Assembly (NCBI GenBank): GCA_020632925.1 | Contig: JACKER010000007.1 | Span: 558,001 to 622,000, forward strand | Source: Alphaproteobacteria bacterium | Lineage (GTDB): Bacteria > Myxococcota_A > UBA796 > GCA-2862545 | Direction of reading: 5' to 3' | Length of the DNA stretch: 64,000 bases | Part shown: positions 24,934 to 33,474 of the stretch, in pieces | Layout: every line of letters starts with the position of its first letter | Numbering within the stretch: the first letter of the stretch is position 1 | Made by a program: the position numbers and the translations under genes | The notes under the pieces: generated by a model | What the model saw: only the letters and a program-made list of their open reading frames with translations | What the model was told of the DNA's origin: nothing | Database searches by the model: none

Positions 24934-26025
24934 CTACTGCGCCGCCAGGTGCAGGGGCTCGCTGTTCGGGGTCTGCTCGAGGCGCGCGACGATCGCCGTC
25001 CGCACGACGTTCGGGTCCACGCCCGGCCGCAATCGCACCCGGAGCCCCGGCGGCTGGGCGGCGTGGTCCACGGCCTCGCGGACCCGCGCCATCGAGCCGA
25101 GGTGAGCGGAGCCGTCCGTGAACTGGATGTCGACCTGCGACAGACGCTCCGCGCGCACCTCGCCGGCCGGGACCCCCACGCCGTTGGCGGTGATGGAGAC
25201 CTTGGTGGGGTCGAGACCGAGCTGGGTGCGCACCTGGGTGGCCACCTCGGTCGCCGTCAGGCCGAGCACGTCGAGGGTCCCGTCGCCGAACTCGGCGTAG
25301 AGCCGCTGACCGGGGAGCGGCAGGATCTCGACCGAGTCGACGCCGTCGAGGTCGATCAGGGCCTGGCGCGCCGCCTCCGCCGCACGCAGGAACTCCTTGG
25401 GCTCGGGGGTGGCCGTCGCCACCAGCCGCACCGTGCCCGGCTGCTCCACGACGGGCGCGCTCTTGCCCTGGCCCGGGCCGACCGTCACCCGCACCATGGG
25501 ACCGCCGTCCACGTCGAACGGGACGGTGCCCACGTGGTAGCGGCCGAGCGGCAGCAGGCCGTCGAAGAACCGGTGCTCGCTCAGGGACTCCTGCGCCGCC
25601 TTCACCACCCGCGCCGAGCCCGGGTCTGAGAACGCGTCGAGCGCCTCGATGGGCACGTCGCCGAAGACCAGGGGGGACAGCTCGATGACCACCCGGCCAT
25701 GCGTCGCCTCGAGCGTGGCGAGCCACACGAGCGTCTCCTCGTGGCTTCCCACGGCCTCCGCGGCGCGCAGGCGCCTCCAGGTCTCGAGCACGTCGCCGCG
25801 CGCTTGCGCCGCGAGCGCCCCCAACCGGTGCTGCTCCCAGGCCAGCACGACGCCCCGATCCTGGAGGGCGAGCATCTTCAGGTAGGTGCGTTCGACCCCG
25901 GTCCAGGCGTTCTTCTCGACGAGGATCTTCATCTCCTCGTTGAGCCGGTCCATCTCCGCGCGCGCCCCCGTGCCGGCGGCGTACGCAGGACCGCCCGACA
26001 GCAGGAGCAACAGGATCGTCCACAT
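24934..26025 (-). CDS. Exported helical protein with RND-docking-like C-half
   Basis: A 363-residue protein with a clear signal peptide (MWTILLLLLSGGPAYA). Residues 25-110 are helical and TPR-like. Residues about 200-360 resemble part of the periplasmic region of RND pumps: DLDGVDSVEILP, then LDVLGLTATEVATQVRTQLG, then VDIQFTDGSAHLGSMARVREAV, matching the order of the porter strand and docking-domain loop in AcrB/CusA (DG...L.dvA.V). No membrane helices follow. It may be a docking or regulatory relic; this is inference from pattern only. It is convergent with the ATP-grasp gene and divergent from the HEAT protein. Confidence 0.6.
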   Translation of the reverse strand: MWTILLLLLSGGPAYAAGTGARAEMDRLNEEMKILVEKNAWTGVERTYLKMLALQDRGVVLAWEQHRLGALAAQARGDVLETWRRLRAAEAVGSHEETLVWLATLEATHGRVVIELSPLVFGDVPIEALDAFSDPGSARVVKAAQESLSEHRFFDGLLPLGRYHVGTVPFDVDGGPMVRVTVGPGQGKSAPVVEQPGTVRLVATATPEPKEFLRAAEAARQALIDLDGVDSVEILPLPGQRLYAEFGDGTLDVLGLTATEVATQVRTQLGLDPTKVSITANGVGVPAGEVRAERLSQVDIQFTDGSAHLGSMARVREAVDHAAQPPGLRVRLRPGVDPNVVRTAIVARLEQTPNSEPLHLAAQ

Positions 26026-26142
26026 GGCGGTGGAGTGTACGACGGACATCCGTGCGATCAACCCCCTCCCGCGCAGTCGATTCCTCCACCCCCCCGCGTG
26101 CCGCGGAGAAGCCCGGCTGGGTATGATGGCGGCGGAGGGACG

Positions 26143-26658
26143 ATGGCTGGACCAGGGCTGACCCTGCTGTTGCTGTCCGCGGCGAGCTGGGCGGGCGAGA
26201 AGCGCGATGCGGTGCTGGAGTTGCTCGGCGCGTTCGAGGAGCCGGTGGCGCAGAAGAACCTCGAGGCGCTCGGGGAGGGTGTCGACGCCGAGCTGATGGC
26301 GATCGCGGACGACCACGCCGTGCCGCACTCCCGCAGGGGGAACGCGGTGGTTGCGCTGCAGTTCTACCCGACCGATCCCGTGCACACGTTCCTCGTGGCG
26401 CACCTGACGCCGGGCAACGACGCGCTGCTCCGTCGCAAGGCGGCACACAGCCTGGCGGCCTTCGGGGCCGCGGCGGTCCCCGAGCTCGCGCCGTCGCTGG
26501 CGGACGAGGACGCGCAGCTGCGCATCGCGGTGGCCCACGCGCTGGGGCGCATCGAGGATCCCGCGGCGCGCACCGCGCTCGAGGCCCGGCTGCCCACCGA
26601 GTCGGAGCCGGCCGTCAAGGACGCCATCACGAAGGCGCTGGGGACCGGGACGCCGTGA
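26143..26658 (+). CDS. Small exported HEAT-repeat protein
   Basis: A 171-residue protein with a signal peptide (MAGPGLTLLLLSAASWAG) and three to four HEAT-like helical repeats, for example LLRRKAAHSLAAFGAAAVPELAPSL and LRIAVAHALGRIEDP. It probably binds a protein partner in the periplasm. GGAGG lies five bases before the ATG. Its stop overlaps the start of the metzincin gene (TGATG), so the two are coupled. Confidence 0.75.
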   Translation: MAGPGLTLLLLSAASWAGEKRDAVLELLGAFEEPVAQKNLEALGEGVDAELMAIADDHAVPHSRRGNAVVALQFYPTDPVHTFLVAHLTPGNDALLRRKAAHSLAAFGAAAVPELAPSLADEDAQLRIAVAHALGRIEDPAARTALEARLPTESEPAVKDAITKALGTGTP

Positions 26659-27797
26659 TGAACAAGGCACGTTGGACCCAGCTCGGGCTGTCCGCGCTGG
26701 TGTGGGGACCGATCACGATCGTGGTCGCGTGTGGCGGAGACAAGGACGGGGAGCTTCCCCCGGACGACGAGCTCCAGTTCGAGGACTTCGGGACGATCCC
26801 GTTGTCGGACACCGGGGGGTACGTCGAGGCCACGGTGACCGTGCCCGACGGCGCCGTCTCGACCATGGCGTGGTGCGGTGGCTTCGGCGACGGCGCGCTC
26901 GGAGCCGTGTGGACGCTGACCGATCCCTCGGGCAGCGTGGTGTACACGGGTGACGCGCCCGATGCGGGCGGCTTCCGCAGCGACTTCCTGGACGATCTGG
27001 TGCCCGCCCTGATCCCGGTGACGCCGGATCTGACGCCGACCCCGGGCGCGTGGACCTTCCAGTGGTTCGTGGGCGCGGGAAGCACGGCTGATCCGAAGTG
27101 CGGCGCGGTGCACCGCGTGGACACGCTCTCCGACCCGGCGACGATCGCGGTGGACCTCGTGTTCGTCAGCGTGGCGGGGCTCGATGCCACTTCGGCGCAG
27201 TCGGACGAGGCCTTCCAGGCGGCCATCGCGCAGCTCGAGTCCGAGTGGGCGAACGCGGGGCTCACGCCGGTGTTCAACTACCTCGACTTCTCCGGTGACA
27301 CGGCGAAGTACTCGGTCGTGGACATCGTGGGCGACGACTACGGCGAGTTCAACGACCTGCTCCGCACGTCCTCGCCGGACATCGACCGCGTGATCACGTT
27401 CTTCCTGGTCGAGGAGATCAGCAGCGACGGCGCGACGATCCTCGGGCTGTCCGGCGGGCCTCCGGGCGCGGCCGCGGTGCACGGCACCAGCAAGTCCGGC
27501 GTCATCGTGACGACGGTGGACCTGCAGGACGAGCCGACCGACGTGGGCAAGATCATGGCCCACGAGGGAGGGCACTTCCTCGGGTTGTTCCACACGACCG
27601 AGATGGACGGCACGCGCCACGACCCGCTGGGCGACACGCCCACGTGCAGCGACGGTGACGGCAACGGCATCGCGAACTCGGCCGAGTGCGCGGGGAAGGG
27701 TGCAGAGAACATGATGTGGTGGACGCTGACCGAGGGCGTGGCCACGGCCACGGACGACCAGAGCTTCGTCGTCCGCAGCAACCCCGTCTCCGACTGA
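26658..27797 (+). CDS. Secreted metzincin-type zinc metalloprotease lipoprotein
   Basis: A 379-residue protein with a lipoprotein-like N-terminus (ITIVVACGG). The zinc site HEGGHFLGLFH (residues about 302-312) is a full HExxHxxGxxH metzincin motif, and the expected Met-turn follows about 40 residues later in AENMMWW. An N-terminal beta-rich domain (residues 40-150) resembles a pre-peptidase or lectin-like module. Asp/Gly-rich loops (CSDGDGNGI) may bind calcium. The ATG at 26658 is chosen because it overlaps the preceding stop; a GTG one codon earlier is possible. Confidence 0.85.
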   Translation: MNKARWTQLGLSALVWGPITIVVACGGDKDGELPPDDELQFEDFGTIPLSDTGGYVEATVTVPDGAVSTMAWCGGFGDGALGAVWTLTDPSGSVVYTGDAPDAGGFRSDFLDDLVPALIPVTPDLTPTPGAWTFQWFVGAGSTADPKCGAVHRVDTLSDPATIAVDLVFVSVAGLDATSAQSDEAFQAAIAQLESEWANAGLTPVFNYLDFSGDTAKYSVVDIVGDDYGEFNDLLRTSSPDIDRVITFFLVEEISSDGATILGLSGGPPGAAAVHGTSKSGVIVTTVDLQDEPTDVGKIMAHEGGHFLGLFHTTEMDGTRHDPLGDTPTCSDGDGNGIANSAECAGKGAENMMWWTLTEGVATATDDQSFVVRSNPVSD

Positions 27798-27806
27798 ATC
27801 ACCGGC

Positions 27807-30224
27807 GTGCTCGCGCTCGTCCTCACCTGGATGTTGTTCCTCCGCGTCGCCCTCGCCGGTGACGTGGGGGCGGACGCTCCCCCGGAGCCAGCGCCCGGCG
27901 TGGAGGATCCTCGCCGACTGCTCGATCTCGGGCGGGAGGCCCTGGCGGCGGGGGATCGGGACCGCGCGCGCGCCCTGTTCGAGCAGCGCATGACGCGGCT
28001 CGAGGTCCTCCGGTACACCTCCCTCCGCCCGCTCCTGTCGAAGGCGTTCCTGGCCGAGCAGATGGGCGAGCTGGACGTGGCGGCCGCCAGCTACCGCGAC
28101 GCCATCCCGGACAACCCGTTCCAGACGGCGCTGGTGCTGCGCGTCCTGTCCCAGCACCCCGACCGGGAAGCGCTGGTCGCCGAGACCTACGCCTACCTGC
28201 GGGAAGCCGTGGCGGCGATGCGCCGGGGCGAGCAGGCCCTCATCTACACCACCACCAAGGGCGATCCCCGGTACCTCGAAGAGAAGACGATCGACGAGCT
28301 CGTGGCGGACGCACGCGAGGGGAAGGTCGGCAAGTACTGCTACGTCGACAAGCTGGACGTGCGGAAGGTCGAGCGGCTGCCGGACATCGTCCTCGACTAC
28401 TGCGTCATCGGCAGCATCTACAGCCCGACCGTCACGTTCGACAAGCTCGTGGTCCAGCACAGCGTGGTCCTGGGTGACACCGATCTGGGCCGCACCTTCC
28501 TCGGCGCGAAGAACCGCAGCGGGACCGAGCCTGCGTCCACGTTCCGGGACCTGGTCTTCAAGGAGACCGTGTTCATGGGGCGCGCCAACTTCGCTGGCAT
28601 CGACGTCAGCGGGGGGCGCGCGTACTTCCCGCTCACCGTGTTCGAGGGCGAGGCGGACTTCAAGGGCGCGGACTTTCACGCTGAGGCGGAGTTCCGCTTC
28701 GCGTCCTTCGGCAAGGGCGCGAACTTCCGGTTCCTCCGGATGTACGAGCCGGTCTACTTCGGTGGCACGCGCTTCCGCGACGACATGGTCTTCGCCGACG
28801 TGTACAGCGAGCGCGACGTGTACTTCAACGAGGCGCTGTTCGAGGGGACGGCGACCTTCTTCGGGTGCGAGTTCCTCCGCGGCGCCACGTTCGAGAGCAG
28901 CCGGTTCGGGAAGGCGGCGAACTTCGGCAACCTCCAGGTGAAGTCGGCGCTGAACCTCTCGCGCGTGATCTTCGGGGAGTCGGTCATCGTCCGCGAGGTG
29001 ACCGCGGGCTCGCTGGACGCCTTCGGCACGCACTTCGCCGCGGACGCCTCGTTCGAGGACGCCACGGTGCTGGGGCGCACGCGCTTCTCGCTCGACGACG
29101 TGACCCGATCGTCGGCGACGGCGGACGGGCTGGACTCCCTGCTGCCGCTGTACCGACGGTACCAGGGCGACGAAGACGCGGACGAGCCCATCACGACCCG
29201 GACCTCGTACGGGGTCACCTCGTTCGACGACCTGAACGCGCGGATCGACGGGAACATCAGCTTCGCGAACACGACCTTCGGGGGGTACACCGTCTTCCAG
29301 GGCGTGACCTTCGGCCGCGAGGGTGTCCAGACCGTCGCGAGCTTCTTCAACAGCCAGTTCCAGGGCGAGAGCCACTTCGAGCGGACGGACTGGTTCGCGT
29401 CGGCCGACTTCACGACCATCTTCGGCAGTGAGGTCGCGTTCAACGGCGCGCACTTCCGCCGCTCGCTCATCCTCGACGACGCCGCCGTGAGCAAGCGGGT
29501 GACGCTGACGGGTGCGAGCTTCGACCGTGACGCGGACCTGTCGTTCTTCGGCGCCGAGATCGCGAGCTTCCAGATCGATCCGCACCAGGTCTTGGGTGAG
29601 GGTGAGCCGCACCGGCTGTTCTACGAGCGCTGCGCCCGCGGCCCGATCGCGACCGACGACGTCCGGATCCAGCGGATCCTGGTCGAGAACCCGGACCTCG
29701 ATCAGGACGGCCTGCACGACGCCTGCTACGAGAACGTCGTCGACGAGTTCACGACCTTGAAGGGCAGCTACGGTGACCGGGCGATGACGGTCGCGGAGGA
29801 CGACGCCTACTGGTGGACGCGCCACCACCACGCGATGCGGAACCTCTGGTACGGCTCGTTCCTGCAGCGCGTGAAGACGCTGGTGGTCTCGCTGCTCGTG
29901 TTCGAGCTCTGCTTCGGCTGGGGCGTGCGGCTCGGGAACCTGGCGATCGCCGCGATCGTCGTGACCTTCCTCTACGCCGTGCTGTACCGGGTGGTGTGCG
30001 CCGACACGGTCCTGCAGTTCAACGGCGACGACGTCCACATCCGCGACGTGCCCTTCCTGGGCCTGTGGTACGTCTCGATCCAGGCGATGATCGCGGTGAA
30101 CACGGGCTGGGACTTCGGTGAGGACGACCACCGGTTCCGCATCCTGAACGTCAGCGAGACCGTCGTGGGCTTCATCATGCTGACGTTCTTCGTCGGCGCC
30201 TACACCCGGATGATCCTGAGCTGA
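27807..30224 (+). CDS. Pentapeptide-repeat protein with C-terminal ion-channel-like membrane domain
   Basis: An 805-residue protein. A signal-like N-terminus is followed by a TPR-like segment (residues 35-110). Residues about 200-590 are many pentapeptide-type units of the A(D/N)F pattern (GRANFAG, GEADFKGADF, AEAEFRFASF, KGANFRF), forming a right-handed quadrilateral beta-helix. The last 120 residues have about three membrane helices (TLVVSLLVFELCFGWGV, ...AAIVVTFLYAVLYRVV) and a pore-like stretch FLGLWYVSIQAMIAVNTGWDFGE before a final helix, as in two-helix K+ channels. The selectivity sequence is not a classical TVGYG. GTG start, 9 bp after the protease gene. Confidence 0.75.
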   Translation: MLALVLTWMLFLRVALAGDVGADAPPEPAPGVEDPRRLLDLGREALAAGDRDRARALFEQRMTRLEVLRYTSLRPLLSKAFLAEQMGELDVAAASYRDAIPDNPFQTALVLRVLSQHPDREALVAETYAYLREAVAAMRRGEQALIYTTTKGDPRYLEEKTIDELVADAREGKVGKYCYVDKLDVRKVERLPDIVLDYCVIGSIYSPTVTFDKLVVQHSVVLGDTDLGRTFLGAKNRSGTEPASTFRDLVFKETVFMGRANFAGIDVSGGRAYFPLTVFEGEADFKGADFHAEAEFRFASFGKGANFRFLRMYEPVYFGGTRFRDDMVFADVYSERDVYFNEALFEGTATFFGCEFLRGATFESSRFGKAANFGNLQVKSALNLSRVIFGESVIVREVTAGSLDAFGTHFAADASFEDATVLGRTRFSLDDVTRSSATADGLDSLLPLYRRYQGDEDADEPITTRTSYGVTSFDDLNARIDGNISFANTTFGGYTVFQGVTFGREGVQTVASFFNSQFQGESHFERTDWFASADFTTIFGSEVAFNGAHFRRSLILDDAAVSKRVTLTGASFDRDADLSFFGAEIASFQIDPHQVLGEGEPHRLFYERCARGPIATDDVRIQRILVENPDLDQDGLHDACYENVVDEFTTLKGSYGDRAMTVAEDDAYWWTRHHHAMRNLWYGSFLQRVKTLVVSLLVFELCFGWGVRLGNLAIAAIVVTFLYAVLYRVVCADTVLQFNGDDVHIRDVPFLGLWYVSIQAMIAVNTGWDFGEDDHRFRILNVSETVVGFIMLTFFVGAYTRMILS

Positions 30225-30231
30225 GGGGGGC

Positions 30232-32145
30232 CTACAGGTCCAGCTCGAGCCAGAGCCGGCTGCCGACGTCGACCCCGACCGTGACCGCGCCCTCCGGCGG
30301 CTCGAACGTCTCGGCGGCGACCTCGGCGAGCAGGTGGCCGTCGGCGTCCCAGGCGGACCACGTGCGGAGCGGCTCGCCCTCGTCGAAGCCCGTCGCGGGA
30401 GCCGTCAGCGCGCGCCCGCGCCAGTCCAGCCAGGCGACCATGCTGTCGTCGGGCATCCGGGCCGCCGAGCGTGCTCCGCCGAAGAACACGGGGTCCAGCG
30501 CGTCGTCGCGCCAGTCGCAGTGCACGTGGGTGGTGTAGCTCTCGACGTAGCCCGCGCCCTCGTCTCGGCAGGCGGACGCCATCGCCGACAGCGAGGCCGC
30601 GCTCGGATCGAGGTCGAACGCGTCGCCCCACATGTGGCGGGACAGCGTGGCGCCGCCGACGGCCGCGTTGTGCGAGACGTTGCGGTACCCGCTGTTCACG
30701 TTGAGCCCACCGAGCCGATCGCGCATCGCCTGGAGGTGCGCCACGGCCCCGGGCTGAACGACGGCCCAGCGCCCGTCGTCCTCGACCGCCAGCTCCGACA
30801 GCGTGAAGTTCGGGGCGAGGCGCTCGCTCCCGGTCCAGTCGCGCAGGTCGAGGTAGCGGACCGGTGGCGCGTAGCGGGCGTCCGCCGACGACGGGTAGGC
30901 GTAGCCCGAGGTCCCTGCGGGCAACGTCACCAGCGCCAGGCAGGTGTCCCCCGACCGATCGGATCCGAGGTAGCAGGCCTCCGTCGTCGCTCCGCCGCCC
31001 GAGGAGCCACCGCTGGTGCCTCCCCCCGATCCACCCGAGCTCGATCCGCCGCCCTGCGACCCGCCCTGCGACCCGCCGCAGTCGATCGGGCCGAAGGGCA
31101 GGGACGGATCGACGGCGAACCCGATCTCGAGCTCGGACAGGTGCGAGGTCCCGAGCCAGTCGTGAACCTCCTCCGATACGCCCGCCACCGCGTCGTTGGC
31201 GCTCGGGCCGGTCTCGTAGCCGGCGGCGGCCACCACCGCGCGTCCGTTCGACGGGTTGCGCACGATCATCGGCGTGCCGGGCGCCGGGCGGCTCGACCAG
31301 TTCATGTTGACGTACCAGGCCTCGGCCTCCGCCGGGATGCGCACGCTGGTCGCCCCCTGGCCGTAGCGGGAGCCACCCTCGCCCGACGGTGCCCAGGACT
31401 CCGTGCGGTTCATGCGGTAGCCCGTGACCGCCTCGGTCGTCGCGTAGTGCTCGGAGATGTGCGAGCGGCTCGAGCTGGGCCAGCCGGAGAACGGATCCTC
31501 CTCGGTGACCAGGTGGGCCTCCTTCACCACGTCGCCCGAGGTCGGCATGGACAGGTACCGGCTGCCGCCGCTCGTGTAGCAGTCGGGGACGGCGGAGCTG
31601 CAGCTCGACCACCGCATCTTCACGGGGTCGGTCTTCACGGCGCAGGTGCCCGTCGGCATGAGCTGCAGGTCGATCGTCAGGTCGTAGGTGCCCGCGTACG
31701 CGGTCCCGTCGCGCCCCGACCACGTGTCCACCACGACGTAGACGGTGCCCGGCTGGACCGAGGCCGAGGCGCTCGCGTCGCCGCGCGCCAGGCAGCTGTC
31801 GGGATCGAGGTCGGTCAGGATGTGCACGTCCACGTCCACGCCGTCCCCGGACACCTCCGGGTGCGAGACCGTCAGCCGCCCCGAGGACGGCACGTCCACG
31901 GCGAACCAGACCTCGTGCCCACCCTCGGTGGTGGACGAGGCGCAGGCGTAGCTGTCGACGCGGTCCTCGCCCTCGGTCCGGGTGTCTCCGTGGTGCGTCC
32001 ACGGGAAGCCGTCGACCTCGTACGGGGCGCAGGAGGTCCCCGGCGAGCAGCCCTGCTCGAGGTCCGCGTCCGCCCCCTGAGGCGCGAGGCGGGTGGGCTC
32101 GCACGCGGCGAGCACGACGAGAGAAGCGAGCGCCTTGTGGGTCAT
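30232..32145 (-). CDS. Lipoprotein with shared N-module and M15-type (D-Ala-D-Ala/hedgehog-fold) peptidase domain
   Basis: A 637-residue exported lipoprotein (signal ending LAAC). Residues 20-160 form a beta-rich module (EQGCSPGTSCAPYEV, GDTRTEGEDRVD, VYVVVDTWSGRDGTAY) that is nearly the same in the next gene upstream. A middle domain and a Gly/Ser-rich linker (residues about 360-390) lead to a peptidase M15-type domain: NFTLSELAV, NVNSGYRNVSHN, the zinc ligands in SRHMWGDAFDLD near residue 504, and HVHCDW near 541. It probably cleaves peptidoglycan peptides. It overlaps the upstream GH114 gene by 4 bp (ATGA). Confidence 0.82.
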   Translation of the reverse strand: MTHKALASLVVLAACEPTRLAPQGADADLEQGCSPGTSCAPYEVDGFPWTHHGDTRTEGEDRVDSYACASSTTEGGHEVWFAVDVPSSGRLTVSHPEVSGDGVDVDVHILTDLDPDSCLARGDASASASVQPGTVYVVVDTWSGRDGTAYAGTYDLTIDLQLMPTGTCAVKTDPVKMRWSSCSSAVPDCYTSGGSRYLSMPTSGDVVKEAHLVTEEDPFSGWPSSSRSHISEHYATTEAVTGYRMNRTESWAPSGEGGSRYGQGATSVRIPAEAEAWYVNMNWSSRPAPGTPMIVRNPSNGRAVVAAAGYETGPSANDAVAGVSEEVHDWLGTSHLSELEIGFAVDPSLPFGPIDCGGSQGGSQGGGSSSGGSGGGTSGGSSGGGATTEACYLGSDRSGDTCLALVTLPAGTSGYAYPSSADARYAPPVRYLDLRDWTGSERLAPNFTLSELAVEDDGRWAVVQPGAVAHLQAMRDRLGGLNVNSGYRNVSHNAAVGGATLSRHMWGDAFDLDPSAASLSAMASACRDEGAGYVESYTTHVHCDWRDDALDPVFFGGARSAARMPDDSMVAWLDWRGRALTAPATGFDEGEPLRTWSAWDADGHLLAEVAAETFEPPEGAVTVGVDVGSRLWLELDL

Positions 32146-33386
32146 CGGGCACCTCCGGGGCAGGTCAGACGCCAGGCGTCCAGATCCCAGGTCTTGACGA
32201 GGGTGGAGAATCCGTCGCGCTGCCGATCGGCGCAGACCCGGTCGCGCGCGCTGGCGCCCTGGCTCTGCCGGTCGACGTACTCGACGTGGAAGACCGCCTT
32301 GCCGCGGTCGAGGAAGGCGTCGAGCGCGCCGCACTCGTCGTAGGCCACGCACTCCTCGTTGAGCGCCCAGTCGAACGTGTCGGCGAGCTCCGGCACGAGG
32401 CCCAGCGCGTTCTTCAGTCCGACCGACAGGCCGCGGGCGTGCGCCTCGTCGGCGAGGAACCGCAGGTAGTCGAGCTGGTCGGCGCGGGTCAGCCCCAGCC
32501 CGTTGGCGTTCGCGTAGCCGTCGACGTTGTCGGGCTCGACCGCGTCGCACCCGCGGTCCGCGGCGAGCTGCAGCCGGTCCCGCATGATCTCGCGGACGTT
32601 GGCGCTGCGCACGTCGATCCACCGCTCGCCCGCCCACCCCTCGAGGGGCCGTCCGAGGTCGGCCGGGAGGAAGCGGTCCGCGTCGTCGCGCCAGTCCTCG
32701 CGGGAGCCGGCCGAGAAGTAGCAGATCACCGCGCGCCCGTCGTCGCGCAGTCGGCGGAGCGTGGCGTCGGAGACGTCGAACAGATCGATGTCGTAGACGG
32801 CGACCTCGACGCTCGCGTCGATCGCACCCGAGAGCTGCCACTGCCAGGTGGTGCCGGGGGGCGGGACCCAGACGCCGCCGGTGGGTGCGGGGGAACCCGG
32901 CTCGGCGACGTCTGGGTCGAAGTCGAGGGAGAGCGTGTAGGGGCCGTCGTAGACGGTGCCGTCCCGTCCGGCCCAGGTGTCGACCACCACGTAGACCGTC
33001 CCCGGGTCGACGTGGCGCTCCACCACGGCGTTGTCGCGGGCCACGCAGGCGTCCGGGTCGAGCGCGGCGAGCAGGTGCACGTCGACGTCGACGCCGTCCC
33101 CGGCGGTGTCGTCCACCGAGGCCCGCAGCGTCCCGGCCTGCGCCACGTCGACCGCGTACCAGACCTCGCGACCCGCCTCGCTGGTGGTCGGCGCGCAGGA
33201 CCAGGCGTCCACCTCGTCCTCGCCGTCCGTCCGGGTGTCGCCGCTCAGGGTGGCGGGGAGGGTGCCCACCTCGATCGGGGCGCAGGCGCTACCGGGGACG
33301 CAGCCCTGGAGGAGCTCGGCCTCCCCCTCGGGTGGCGCGAGCCGTACGTCGTGGCAGCCCACGAGCACCAGCAGGATCGAACGCAT
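32142..33386 (-). CDS. Lipoprotein with shared N-module and GH114 endo-alpha-1,4-polygalactosaminidase-like domain
   Basis: A 414-residue lipoprotein (MRSILLVLVGC lipobox). Residues 20-160 are the same beta-rich module as in the overlapping downstream gene (LLQGCVPGSACAPIEV, VYVVVDTWAGRDGTVY). Residues about 175-414 are a GH114/TM1410-type barrel: TWQWQLSGAIDAS, YDIDLFDVS, AVICYFSAGSREDWR, CDAVEPDNVDGYAN and ALNEECVAYDEC, including the acidic residues expected to be catalytic. GH114 enzymes cut galactosamine-containing biofilm polymers. GGAGG precedes the ATG at 33386. Divergent from the STAND regulator. Confidence 0.88.
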   Translation of the reverse strand: MRSILLVLVGCHDVRLAPPEGEAELLQGCVPGSACAPIEVGTLPATLSGDTRTDGEDEVDAWSCAPTTSEAGREVWYAVDVAQAGTLRASVDDTAGDGVDVDVHLLAALDPDACVARDNAVVERHVDPGTVYVVVDTWAGRDGTVYDGPYTLSLDFDPDVAEPGSPAPTGGVWVPPPGTTWQWQLSGAIDASVEVAVYDIDLFDVSDATLRRLRDDGRAVICYFSAGSREDWRDDADRFLPADLGRPLEGWAGERWIDVRSANVREIMRDRLQLAADRGCDAVEPDNVDGYANANGLGLTRADQLDYLRFLADEAHARGLSVGLKNALGLVPELADTFDWALNEECVAYDECGALDAFLDRGKAVFHVEYVDRQSQGASARDRVCADRQRDGFSTLVKTWDLDAWRLTCPGGAR

Positions 33387-33474
33387 TCGGACCTCCGCTT
33401 CCCCGCGCCGTCCGGTTAGCCCTCGGTCGGATCCGAAGCGTCCGAAACCGTCCGAAAGATGACGGGGTGAGAAG
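33387..33474. promoter_or_regulatory. Divergent promoter region with three TCCGAA direct repeats
   Basis: The 88-bp gap between the GH114 gene and the STAND regulator contains TCCGAA at 33432, 33441 and 33451, spaced about one helical turn apart, with the first embedded in the palindrome TCGGATCCGA. Direct repeats at 9-10 bp spacing are typical operators of winged-helix activators. The adjacent STAND protein has such a domain and may bind here (inference). Confidence 0.5.
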
